From Acytostelium subglobosum LB1 (lineage: Eukaryota > Evosea > Eumycetozoa > Acytosteliales > Acytosteliaceae): a stretch of DNA of 64,000 nucleotides. Of this stretch, positions 11,740 through 21,511 are shown piece after piece. The position numbers and the translations under genes are program-made. The stretch's first letter is position 1, and each line of letters opens with the position of its first letter. Under the pieces are notes generated by a model that was not told the DNA's origin, did no database searches, and saw only the letters and a program-made list of their open reading frames with translations. The DNA lies in assembly GCF_000787575.1 (NCBI RefSeq), contig NW_012236515.1, positions 417,892 to 481,891 of the forward strand, given 5' to 3'.

Positions 11740-12938
11740 ATGTTCAGGACAATGTACAAAGGCACATTGCCTCCAATCAAAGACCCAGGTTCAAAGAGGT
11801 AAGGGATGCAGACAGACTCACAAGATTGCACGCTTGTAAACATCAGCTAACCAACATGATGATACTCAATAGAGAACGAGAAGACGATGACAATAACAAC
11901 GATAATAGTGAGCATAGGGATGCACTTATCAATGATGATGATTCAGTGATTGAGACTGCACTTTGGAGTGACTATTTCGATTCAAGAACAGATGTCAATG
12001 TGGAGGGAAGAGGCACATTCAGAGTATATGAGTGTAATACTAATGTTGTGAACGATGGCCATCTGGTTGTGTTTGTTCATGGAGGCGGACACACATCATT
12101 ATCATGGGCATTGGCTGCAGACTTGATGAAGAAGCATATGAACCCGCAGTCACAGTTTCGTCTGATGGCCTATGATGCACGAGCACATGGAGAGACCAAA
12201 GCCATCAACAATGAAGACCTGTCCATTGGAGCATTGGTCGACGATCTAGTCACACTTATCAATCAATACGCTGCAGGCATCACAGCAAATGCAGGTGGCG
12301 GTTCACCTCTAAAAGTGGTGCTCGTTGGACATAGCATGGGTGGTGCGGTGGTAGTCCGCGCCTCAAAGAGTGGACGTGTACTCAATCAATGTGCTGTTGT
12401 GGTGATTGATGTAGTCGAGGGCACAGCCATGTCAGCGCTGCCCGCCATGCGATCGATACTTGCAAGACGACCTGCACACTTCAAATCAGAAAGCGACGCC
12501 ATCAAGTGGAGCATCAAGAGTGACAACCTACGCAACATAGAGAGTGCACGAGTTAGCATACCATCACAGATACGACAGAGTGGTGACAAATACGTATGGA
12601 TCACCGATCTGGCTCCGACTGAGCGATTCTGGAGCGAATGGTTCCAGGGACTGTCCAAGGAATTCCTTGAAAGTCGCGTAGCCAAGTTATTGATCCTTGC
12701 TGGATCTGATCGATTGGATAAAGAGATGACCATAGGTCAAATGATGGGCAAGTTCCAACTGGCACTGTTCCCGACCTGCGGGCATGTTATCCAAGAAGAC
12801 GTAAGTACCACCTCTGGAGCTATCACATACATACACTCAATCATGTCCGCTGACCATCATCCCATCCCATCACAATCACAGAATCCAAAGGCGACTGCCG
12901 ACACATTGTTGGAGTTCCTAAAGAGATTACCAAAGTGA
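11740..12938 (+). CDS. ppme1: Protein phosphatase methylesterase 1 (PPME1)
   Basis: Alpha/beta hydrolase that removes the C-terminal methyl ester of the PP2A catalytic subunit. Exon 1 is 11740-11798 (MFRTMYKGTLPPIKD...), exon 2 11873-12800 and exon 3 12882-12938, all in phase, giving about 347 residues. The family signatures are clear: HGGGH oxyanion region, GHSMGGA nucleophile elbow (catalytic Ser), VIDVVEGTAM, FKSESDAIKWSIKS, LILAGSDRLDKEMTIGQM, and the catalytic His in CGHVIQED. The 81-bp last intron is a multiple of three without a stop and would be mistaken for coding sequence; splicing joins HVIQED to NPKATADTLLEFL, which matches the family C-terminus. Confidence 0.93.
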
Positions 12939-13043
12939 CGCGACGGCACTTGTAAATAGACGAATTAACTCATTGTACCATTGTTGTATGTTTACTGAAT
13001 ATGAATATATGTATATTAATTACAAATGGGGAGGGCACATACC

Positions 13044-15149
13044 CTAGACCAAGGGCCCGATAATGATGGCATTGATCACGGTTCCTTTCTCAAGGTATCC
13101 TTCGCGTTGTGGCAACACCAGCAAGGCGTTGGACTTCTTCATGCTCAACAAACGACATGAAGCTTGGGCGCCGGTGCTGGCCGACACGAAGCAGTGCTCC
13201 TTGAAGTCCCAACTGACCAGACAGCGGTGGTACTCTGGTCGCTCGGGATCCATTCTGACTCGATCGCCCAGCTTGGTCTCGATCATTGGCAAATTGAATG
13301 AGGTGTGGCCGGACAGCTTGCGCAGAGCCGGCATCACAAAGAGATAGTAGGTGACCATCGTGCTGACTGGATTGCCTGGCAGGGCAAACACCAGTGTCTT
13401 CTTGCTGGTAGTGGCATTGGTAATTGTTGCGAATGTGAGTGGCTTGCCTGGCTTCATGTTGACGCGGCCAAAGTGCACCTTTCCCAACTTCTCCAGCAGG
13501 GGCTTCACGAGGTCTAGCTCACCCATTGACACGCCTCCACTAGTGATGATGACGTCTGAGGTCTCGGCTGACTTTGTCAGCGCCTCCTCGAGGGGCTCGA
13601 CCTTGTCGCGGACGATTCCATACATTGTGACACTGTTGCCTCCACACTCTCCAAAGTGCTCGCTAGATTCCTTGACAATCGAAGCCATAGTCAATGAGTT
13701 GGTATCCCTGATGAAGCCCTCCTTGAGCTGCTTGGTATCGTGTGGCTCGAGCTCATCGCCTGTTGAGATGATTGTGATGGTTGGTGCCTTGAACACTGAG
13801 ATCACGGTCTGTCCAAGTGTAGCCAACAATCCAATCTCTGCTGCGCCAATCTTCTCGCCTCGCTTGAGTACCAATGTGCCTGGCTTGATGTCACTGCCAA
13901 CTGGACGGATGTCAAGTCCTTCGGTTACGGCCACCTCAATGTCGATGACCTCTGGGTCCTTGTCTGTGGCCTTTTTCACGACCTTGGTGTCCTCGACCTG
14001 CACGACAGCGTCGTATCCACTTGGAACCATTGCACCAGTTGTAATACGGACACATGTCTTTGACTGTGACTTTCCCTCCTCTGACAGTTGGTTGGCATCT
14101 CCGCCACCCGCCAATGAGCTACCGAGCACAGTGTAACGACCAGGACCATCCTTAGCCCTGACTGCGTAACCGTCCTTGATCGATGCTCTAAAAGGAGGGA
14201 ATGGATCCACTGATGATATATCCTCTGCGACTACCATGCCCAACGACTTTGCAAGATCCACCTTGATTGTCTCTCTCTTCTCGCCACACTGCTCCAAGAT
14301 CATGCCCACTGCCTTGTCAACGTCAATCTTTGTTGTAATTGATTGATTGAGTGAGTTAATATGTTGTCCTGATCAATCACATGATCACTCCTCTCTGCTT
14401 ACCATTGGGTATGGTGATCCTCTTTCACTGTGCTTACCTCCACCACATACATGACGATGACCTTGTGCATCGTTACCTCCATGACTGTGACCATGTCCGT
14501 GAGAGTGACCATGTGAATGTCCATGACCTTGTTGTGGCTGTTGTGGCTGTTGATTCTTGTCATAGTCCTTTGCTTGGTGGCTCTCAGGCAGCGATGCCTT
14601 TACATTGCTAGATAAGAGTGCGAGCGCATGTGGCAGACAGGGCATGACACAGATGAAGTTCTCGCGAGCACCCTTGACACTTCCTGGCAGTGTGATGATA
14701 AGGGTGATACCGGCAATGCCTGCAACCGGTCTGCTGAGCATGGCGTGCGGGGTGATGTCCAGACTGGTCTTGAGCATCGAGACGACGATGCCTGGTGCAC
14801 GCTTCTCCAACAATGGCTCGATGGCTTCGGGTGTGACGTCGCGTGCTGTAAAGCCCGTACCTCCTGTGGTCAAGATCATTCTGAACTGTTGTCCAATCCA
14901 TCCCTTGACGATCTGTTGTATGGCTTCGATCTCGTCGGGTACCACCTTGTAGACGATGTTTACCTTTTGAGGTGCATGATCTGGTCCCAACTGACTCTCC
15001 AACAAAATATTAAGTTGACTCTTTAGAATTGAGACCAACTCTGGTCCTGACTGATCTATAGCTTGTCCACGTGATACACGATCACTTATTGTCAACACCG
15101 CTATATCCCAATGTCTAAGTTGTAGTTCACTCATTCCTATCTCACTCAT
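13044..15149 (-). CDS. gphn: Gephyrin-type molybdenum cofactor synthesis protein (MogA-MoeA fusion)
   Basis: Bifunctional enzyme for the last steps of molybdenum cofactor synthesis: the G domain adenylylates molybdopterin and the E domain inserts molybdate. Exons 15149-14403 and 14327-13044 join in phase to about 676 residues. Domain order is G then E, as in animal gephyrin and opposite to plant Cnx1. G domain (about 1-185): TISDRVSRG, TTGGTGFTARDVTPEA, ITLPGSVKGARENF. E domain (about 250-676): DPFPPFRASIKDGYAV, TTGAMVPSGYDAV, ISTGDEL, ITSGGVSMGELD, MKPGKPLTFA, ALPGNPVS. Between them (about 201-229) is a striking His-Gly-Ser-rich linker containing GHGHSHGHSHGHGHSHGG, which looks able to bind metal. 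Confidence 0.95.
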
Positions 15150-15668
15150 TCCTATCTCTATCTCTATCTATATCTATCTCTCTAACTTCAATTATGAATG
15201 TTTGAATGACACTAAAGATGCACTTCACTTCAAAGGAACACACTTCTCGAAACAATATTCATTTCAAGTTCAACCCAACTTTAGAGTTAGAGATATAGAT
15301 AGAGATACTTATACACATATATGAAGTTCATTCATTCATATTATGTTGTCGTGCCCGAAGATGTATAACATATTGATTAAAGTAGGAGAAGGAGGCCTAG
15401 TAAAGTCGACACCATTTCGGGTGTGATGTGATCATCTGGCGTAATCAGAGTTGCGCATTTACAACTTTGACTGGTACATGCGACAAACGATTTAAGATAT
15501 TTAAAAGGGAGCCCGATCAGGTTAATGGGCAGTGTTAACGACAGTCTTCGTTACCGGCCTATCATCAATCAATTCAAATTGAGTAGTAGGCTGTTCAAAG
15601 GCGACCAACTCAATGTCTTGACTCATTCATTCATTCCTTCAAACCAACAACTCTACATCAAACAAACA
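15150..15668. other. Spacer between gephyrin and chitobiase-like genes
   Basis: 519 bp of divergent upstream sequence. It contains (TCTATC)n-like runs next to the gephyrin start, ATTTCAAGTTCAA near 15261, and a TTAAGATATTTAAAAGG segment about 170 bp before the chitobiase-like ATG that could serve as a T/A-rich core promoter. No gene was seen; the open frame extending upstream of 15669 lacks features of a secreted protein N-terminus and is treated as leader. Confidence 0.5.
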
Positions 15669-16751
15669 ATGAGAAGTTCAATAGTATTAATCGTTGTATT
15701 GGTAGTTATTCCATGTTCTTTGGCTGCCAACTACAGTCCATTGGCAACACAGACACCGGTGCCAACCCCTCCTCCATGTCCTTGCTCAGACGCCTCACTT
15801 TGTGAACCACTCACAACTGGACCACGACCAGAGTTTGTCGGATTCTCAGTCAGTGCTGAGAACTGGGACAACTACAACATGTCCAGTTTGACAACCATTA
15901 TGAAGTTTGGCCCGGATCCAAGTCCTTTGCTGATCTGCCAGGCACATGCCGAAGGTGTAAGAGTGACTCGCGCTGTCGACTACGACTTCACCCAGATTGC
16001 CAATCAGACGTACAAGGAGGAGTGGATCACAGACACAGTGGTTCGTGTGCTGGATGGCTTCTACGACGGCATCAACTTGGACTTTGAGTACGAGATCCCC
16101 ACGAGCGAGCCATTCGACGCCGCCCTGCTCACGGCCTTGGTCACAGACGTTACTCTGGCGCTCAAGTCTGTCAACCCAGGCTACCAGATCTCGATGGACA
16201 TCCCCGCCGCACCATGCTACTACGACCGCTGCTACGACTACGTGGGCCTGGGCGAGGCAGTTGACCTGTTGGTTGTCATGGACTACGATATGAATGGCGG
16301 CAGTTTGGCTGGCGCCAACTCCGCCCTGCCAGCTATCATCACTGGAACCACACGCTACATCAACCTCGGAGTGCCCTCAGCGAGGATCGTAATGGCCTTC
16401 CCCTGGTACGGCTACAACTACCAGTGCACTGGCAACATGACATTGGACACACGCGACTGCCAGCCAGGCAGCGACGTCTACGATGTTCACTACGATGCAA
16501 TCATGGCACTGCTCAACTCGACCACCAACAGTGGCGTGCAGTGGGACACCCCAACCGAGTCGCCCTACTTCAACTATGAGGACGGTGAGCAGGTCCGCCA
16601 GGTATGGTTCGACAATCCCAAGTCCATCTACGCCAAGGCGCAAGAAGCCAAAACCCTTGAGGTTGGTGGCGTTGGCATCTGGTACCTTGACTGTCTAAAC
16701 ATAACCACTCAAGCACCAATGTGGCAAGCAATCGAGTCATTCTTTGATTGA
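15669..16751 (+). CDS. Di-N-acetylchitobiase-like GH18 glycosidase
   Basis: Secreted or lysosomal GH18 hydrolase that would split N-acetylglucosamine units from chitin oligosaccharides or N-glycan cores. The chosen start MRSSIVLIVVLVVIP gives a clean signal peptide (cleavage near SLAAN); a longer open frame upstream begins with non-signal sequence. The GH18 catalytic motif is intact (DGINLDFEYE, with the acid/base Glu). The downstream strands are also typical: VVMDYDMNG, VMAFPWYGYNY and VGIWYLDCL. Several N-glycosylation sites are present. 360 residues, intronless, similar to ctbs-type proteins of D. discoideum. Cys-rich CPCSDASLCEP near the mature N-terminus is typical of this subfamily. Confidence 0.92.
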   Translation: MRSSIVLIVVLVVIPCSLAANYSPLATQTPVPTPPPCPCSDASLCEPLTTGPRPEFVGFSVSAENWDNYNMSSLTTIMKFGPDPSPLLICQAHAEGVRVTRAVDYDFTQIANQTYKEEWITDTVVRVLDGFYDGINLDFEYEIPTSEPFDAALLTALVTDVTLALKSVNPGYQISMDIPAAPCYYDRCYDYVGLGEAVDLLVVMDYDMNGGSLAGANSALPAIITGTTRYINLGVPSARIVMAFPWYGYNYQCTGNMTLDTRDCQPGSDVYDVHYDAIMALLNSTTNSGVQWDTPTESPYFNYEDGEQVRQVWFDNPKSIYAKAQEAKTLEVGGVGIWYLDCLNITTQAPMWQAIESFFD

Positions 16752-17298
16752 TTGATATAGATTGATTGATTAAAGACGCGAGTCCATTGCTGTACAACTA
16801 GAGGTTGGTATACACCTCAGGTCAATTCCTCCCCACTCTTGTGTATTGATTGTTATTGATCGATTGATTGAATCCAGTCAGTAATCATTAGTCGAGGATT
16901 ATCCTATTGGGTGCATTGATACAATGATTGTTAGTTGATTGGGCTTTGGTATGATGTGTATCATCCCTCACATGGGCTGGTCGGTATAAATAGATGTTGA
17001 TCAATCAGATTCGCCTTTCATTCATCAACCTGTTCTCGCTGCTAACAACGAGGAAGTGTACATGTTGCTTGGACACATGGAGAAATCAATCCAGTACACT
17101 CTGGACCAAACATTCCAATGTGCCAGCACAAGTATTATGTCGAATTGAACAAGAGTTGGAATCGCCAACTCTTTCTGGTCATCATATTATGTTCCACTAT
17201 CTTCCAACTTCCTCCTTATGTGATTGATCATTGATCATTGATAAACCTACCCGTCAAACGGCCAACGAATAATGGAGATGGGCAGTGTAGCGCTATGA
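16752..17298. other. Spacer between chitobiase-like gene and PSMD9
   Basis: 547 bp, AT-rich with GATT repeats at both ends. A central stretch (about 17000-17130) has unusually coding-like composition and can be read as a short open segment ending ...CASTSIMSN, preceded by a TATAAATA box-like element at 16985-16992, but no start or splice partner was convincing. It may be an orphan exon or a gene remnant. Confidence 0.35.
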
Positions 17299-18099
17299 TC
17301 ATTGCAATGTCATAGGCTTCATGAGACATCCAATCAATCCTTGTCCAGTCCATTTCTTTGGTGTGAGGGTGGTAGTCTTCTTCTCGCCATCTCTTGTGTA
17401 CTTGAGTGTGATTGGAGAGTTCTCACTGTTCCTAACGATAGTTGCCATTGTCTGTAGATACTGTACTGAGGGATCTAGTTGCGCCAAGGGGCCAATCGAA
17501 CCGAATTGATATATCTTATCATTCTTTTGTAGTCCACTACGATCTGCTGGTGATCCAGATGACACCATATCAATATATACAAAGGGCACGCCAACTACAT
17601 CATCCTCAGCCTTCTTGGCTGGTGGTGACTGTGGCTGTGTCTGTGTCTGTGTCGTCTGTGTCTGTGGCTGTGATGGCGGTGATGCCTTGGTTGTGGGAGC
17701 TGATGTAGATGGTGTTGTCGTTGGAGTTGATGTCGATGCAGATGGAGATGCTTTATATGATGCATGTAGCTTGTAAAAGTCGCTCTCAATACGAGCCATC
17801 AGTGCTTTGTAATCGTTCTGTATACAGGCTACTCTTGCTCTGGACTTCTTGACCTCTATAATGACATCAAGTTGTGGAGACTTGAATGAGGGTCAGTCTC
17901 TACTTTACGAATGTAGTACAGTAGTGTGCGTACATACAGGGAAGCCTTCTGAATCAACAAAACTACCTCGTAGACCAAAGAGACTGCCTTCTCCCTTTGT
18001 CAAGTATTCCATCAGCTGTTCAAGTTCATTCTCTAACTGAGTTTTCTGCAATAACAATGCCTGCATTGATTCTGTTGTAACTTCATTGGTGTCACTCAT
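17299..18099 (-). CDS. psmd9: 26S proteasome assembly chaperone PSMD9 (Nas2/p27)
   Basis: PDZ-domain chaperone that binds the Rpt5 ATPase during assembly of the proteasome base. Exons 18099-17938 and 17880-17299 join in phase to 247 residues. The N-terminal helical hairpin (MQALLLQKTQLENELEQLME, then GSFVDSEGFP, DVIIEVKKSRARVACIQNDY, ALMARIE) matches Nas2. A Thr/Ser/Pro/Gln-rich linker with repeated QTQ units separates it from the C-terminal PDZ domain (FVYIDMVSSGSPADRSGLQKND...). The intron starts directly after EGFP. A divergent promoter of about 345 bp, shared with the FHA-bromodomain gene, holds the E2F-like element. Confidence 0.93.
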
Positions 18100-18280
18100 T
18101 CTTTATGTATCTATGTATGTGTATATTTATATGTTTGAATATATATATTAGGTCGATGTATTTAAAGAACTATGAATCGAATACTTCATTCTTTGTTTGA
18201 CTTTGAACGTCATTCAATTTCAAATTTATGGGTCCTAAAACTCATTTTGAAGTTCAAAGTTTTGATTTCAAATTTGAAAT

Positions 18281-18307
18281 AACCGTTTGAAAACGGTTTC
18301 GCGCCAA
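18281..18307. promoter_or_regulatory. Palindrome fused to an E2F-like site in a divergent promoter
   Basis: AACCGTTT-GA-AAACGGTT is a perfect 8+8-bp inverted repeat (18281-18298), and its right edge runs into TTTCGCGCCAA (18297-18307), which fits the E2F/DP consensus TTTSGCGC. It lies about 180 bp upstream of PSMD9 and 140 bp upstream of the FHA-bromodomain gene, in a spacer otherwise made of TTGAAA/TTTCAAA repeats. E2F factors occur in dictyostelids; binding here is inferred. Confidence 0.5.
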
Positions 18308-18443
18308 TGTTATGATGAGGGAGGCACCTTGATGATGTGCTAATGATCAGGTCTTTTTGATTCAAACAATCAATCTATCAATCATCTGATTAACAACACA
18401 TATACATAATATAATATATTATAGGTTATATAGATATTGAATA

Positions 18444-21282
18444 ATGAGTGACAGTGAATCAATCGTCCCAAAAGAATCATCAGTCACGGGGATGAAGAAT
18501 CACATGATGAATGACACGGACATGATGATTGGCAACCACTCTCCAATCTTAAATCATAAACAACACATTGAACATCAACAACAGCCACAGAAGCAACAAC
18601 TCAATGAACAACTACATGCTGCTGCTGCTCAGCCACAACCACAGTCACAGCCACAAGCACAGCCACAGCTACAAGCACAGCCACAGCCACAGCCACAAGC
18701 ACAAACACAATCAAAGACACAAACACAAGTTGAACCAACTCAAAAACAGGTTGAACCAAAGAAGAAGGTTAGGAATGATGTTTTTGGAATAGATCCAGAT
18801 GCCTACTATGCCCTGATCACACTCTACAACAGGGATGGTACCATCACCACCAAGAACAAAATTAGAATGTTGGACACTCGTCTCACTTTTGGAAGGTATG
18901 ATCAATCATTCAATCACTTAATCACATGATCGATCACTAACTCCCCAACCCCCGGAATCATTCCAAACATACAACATATAGTGATAAATCATGTAACTTA
19001 TCATTGGACAGAGCTGGCGTCGAGCCATTGCATGTGATGATCCAGTATGACATTAATATCAGACAGTTTGTGCTGACGCCAATGTGTAGCATCACTCGCT
19101 GCGACACTATTCGTGTCAACTTTGTGCCGGGCATCTACAGGCCAATCATCCTACACAACAATGATATTGTCACGATCAGTTTCCGCTCATTCAAGATCAC
19201 CTTCAACAGGGATGTGGGTGGTGTGCCCATCCCCGAGTCCTTCTTCTCCTCGTCCTTCATGCCACACAACATGATGGCCATGCCAGGCACCGCTGCGGCC
19301 ACCACCGTGACACCGGCTGCTGCAGCCAAAGACCCTCTCATTGCGACGACGACGAAGCGGGCTATCGTTATCAAGAAACCGGCGCCAAAGCCTGTTACCG
19401 GAGTTATATTGAGTAGCGAGGACTTATCCTCGATCATTGGCGAGCGTGGCGTGGGAGCCAAAGGTGGAAACAGGAAGAACGAGACACAGCAGTCCCATGT
19501 GGTTCCCAAGAGTACACAGAACCATGACGACGACGAATCAGAGAGCAGCGAAGAGGATGACTTTGAGCCAAAGGCCAGGACTCACATATCTCTGTCTGCC
19601 TCCATCAAGAAACCTGCCCCAGCAGTGGCTCAACCAAAGGCTGCCACTACAGCATTGCCCTCCAAGCCTCAGGCGACCAAGCAACAGCAGAAGAAGCAGC
19701 CTCCTGTACAGGTTCAAGAGGAAGTGGAGGAGGACGATGAGGAGATGGATGAGGAGGATGAGGATGAGGAGGTTGAGGTTGAGGCCAAGACCCAACCTCG
19801 CACCAAGCAACAATCAAAGGCTGTCAAACCACAAACAATAATGATGGAGGTCACACCAAAGAAGGATAGAAACATGCCATCATCGTCCAAGCGAGTCGCC
19901 AAGGTAGCCCCTAGATTCCTCGAAGAGGTCATCCAGAACCTCACTCCAAAGAAGAATGCGCCAGCAGCAAAGCCAGTCAAGACAGCCAAGCCAGCTCCAA
20001 CCCGAGTGGCGGCCACCAAGTCTGAGCCCGCGCCAGTCGCCAAGCCATTCACCAAGAGAAAGAAGTCCGTAGCCGAGCCTGCCATAGTTACCGCTCCAGT
20101 CAAGTCAAAGAAGCCGGCCACTACCACCACCACCACCAAGCCAGCCACTGCTGTGGCTACTGTCAACAAGTCCTTGACCAAGAACCAGATCAAGGCGATG
20201 ATGGCCCCTGTCAAGGTGCCAACGACATCGACCAATGCCATGGTGGCCGCCGTCACCAAGCTGTCCACGGGCGTGGACGCACGTCTGCCCGCAGTGATTG
20301 ACAAGTCATCACTCAACAACTTCCAGCGCAAGATCATCAGTGTGATGGAGAAGTTGGATCTCCAAACCTATATTTTGGACGACACTGAGGTCAAAACGAC
20401 GATGCCCTTCCTCTATCTACCAGCGCTCGGTCAGTTCCCGAAAGGCATCTCGGATATGGTGGATTACTATCAGATGATAGAGTCGCCCATCTCATTGGGC
20501 ATGATCAAGAACAGACTGTTGGCCGGTTGCTATGAAGACGACATCGAGTTGATCTGTGAGCAAATGGAGCTCATAGCCAAAAACGTCCAGGAGTTCCTTG
20601 GTTATGACACTGACTATTGTCGTGATATCTGTGATACACTTGTAAGTCCCCATCAATCACTCACTCACTCACTCACTCAATCAATCAATCAATCAATCAA
20701 TCACTAACACACTGCTTACTGGAACAGGTCCTGTTCCTGAAAGGTGTAAGGGAAGCCAGATTATTGAATCCAGCTGAATGCAAGGCCAAGCTTGAGCGTG
20801 TTGGCCTTATAAGACAAGGATACAACCCAGATGATCCTGATGATAGTGAGGAGGAGAAGGAGGAGAAGGAGGAGAAGGAGGAGGAGGAGGAGGAGGAAGA
20901 GGGGGCCGAAGATGATGTCGAGGCCGAGGATGACGAGGAGGATCAGGAGGCCGAAGAGGCCGAAGATGAAGACGAAGAAGAGGAGGAGCTGGATGATGTC
21001 CAAGTTGATGAAGAAGAGGATGATGATGAGGAAGACCAGGCTGTAGTCCCCACCAAACCCAAGACCGTCACCAAACAAGCCAAACCAACATCAAAGGTTC
21101 AGGCAGCAGAGTCCAGCGACGAGGAGGAAGAGGTTGCCGATGATGTCGAGGAGGAGCAGGACGAGGAGCAGGACGATGTCGAGGAGCAGGACGATGATGC
21201 CGAAGAGGAAGATGTCGATGTCCAAGGCGAAGCGGACGAGGATGAAGAGGAGGAGGCTTGTGATTCGAATGATAGTTTATAG
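18444..21282 (+). CDS. FHA-domain protein with degenerate bromodomain and acidic tail
   Basis: Probable nuclear chromatin protein, about 888 residues from exons 18444-18895, 18982-20641 and 20728-21282 (all in phase). Order: Gln/Pro-rich N-terminus; FHA-like domain at about 125-235 (LTFGSDKSCNLSL...EPLHVMIQYD...ILHNNDIVTI, with the first intron inside it); long Lys/Ala/Pro-rich linker with acidic patches; a bromodomain-like helical region at about 600-720 (GISDMVDYYQMIESPISLGM, then NRLLAGCYEDDIELI, then AKNVQEFLGYDTD); very acidic Glu/Asp tail. In bromodomains the acetyl-lysine-anchoring Asn follows an aromatic residue where this protein has EFLGYD, so the pocket residue appears lost. Pairing FHA with a bromodomain-like fold is uncommon. 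The exact partner is unknown. Confidence 0.78.
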
Positions 21283-21511
21283 GAGTCCCTTCATTCATTG
21301 GAGTACGACATAACACAACACAACAACAACTCAGTGCACCTCAGACATCGAGAGAATCAATGTCTGGGCATGGAGTCATGGCATGGATTGATATACATCG
21401 TCCATCCTACCGATATCAACAAGAATAAACTAATATTATGTATGAATAATGAATGAATGAATGGATTGGATTGGTCTGTCTGGTCTAGTCACGTGTCGTG
21501 TCGTGTCGTGT

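Noticed and set aside
13351-14136. 261-codon open frame on the plus strand
   Set aside because: Antisense to the gephyrin E domain; Ser/Thr/Pro-rich without features.
19714-20337. 207-codon open frame on the minus strand
   Set aside because: Mirror of the Lys/Ala/Pro-rich linker of the FHA-bromodomain protein.
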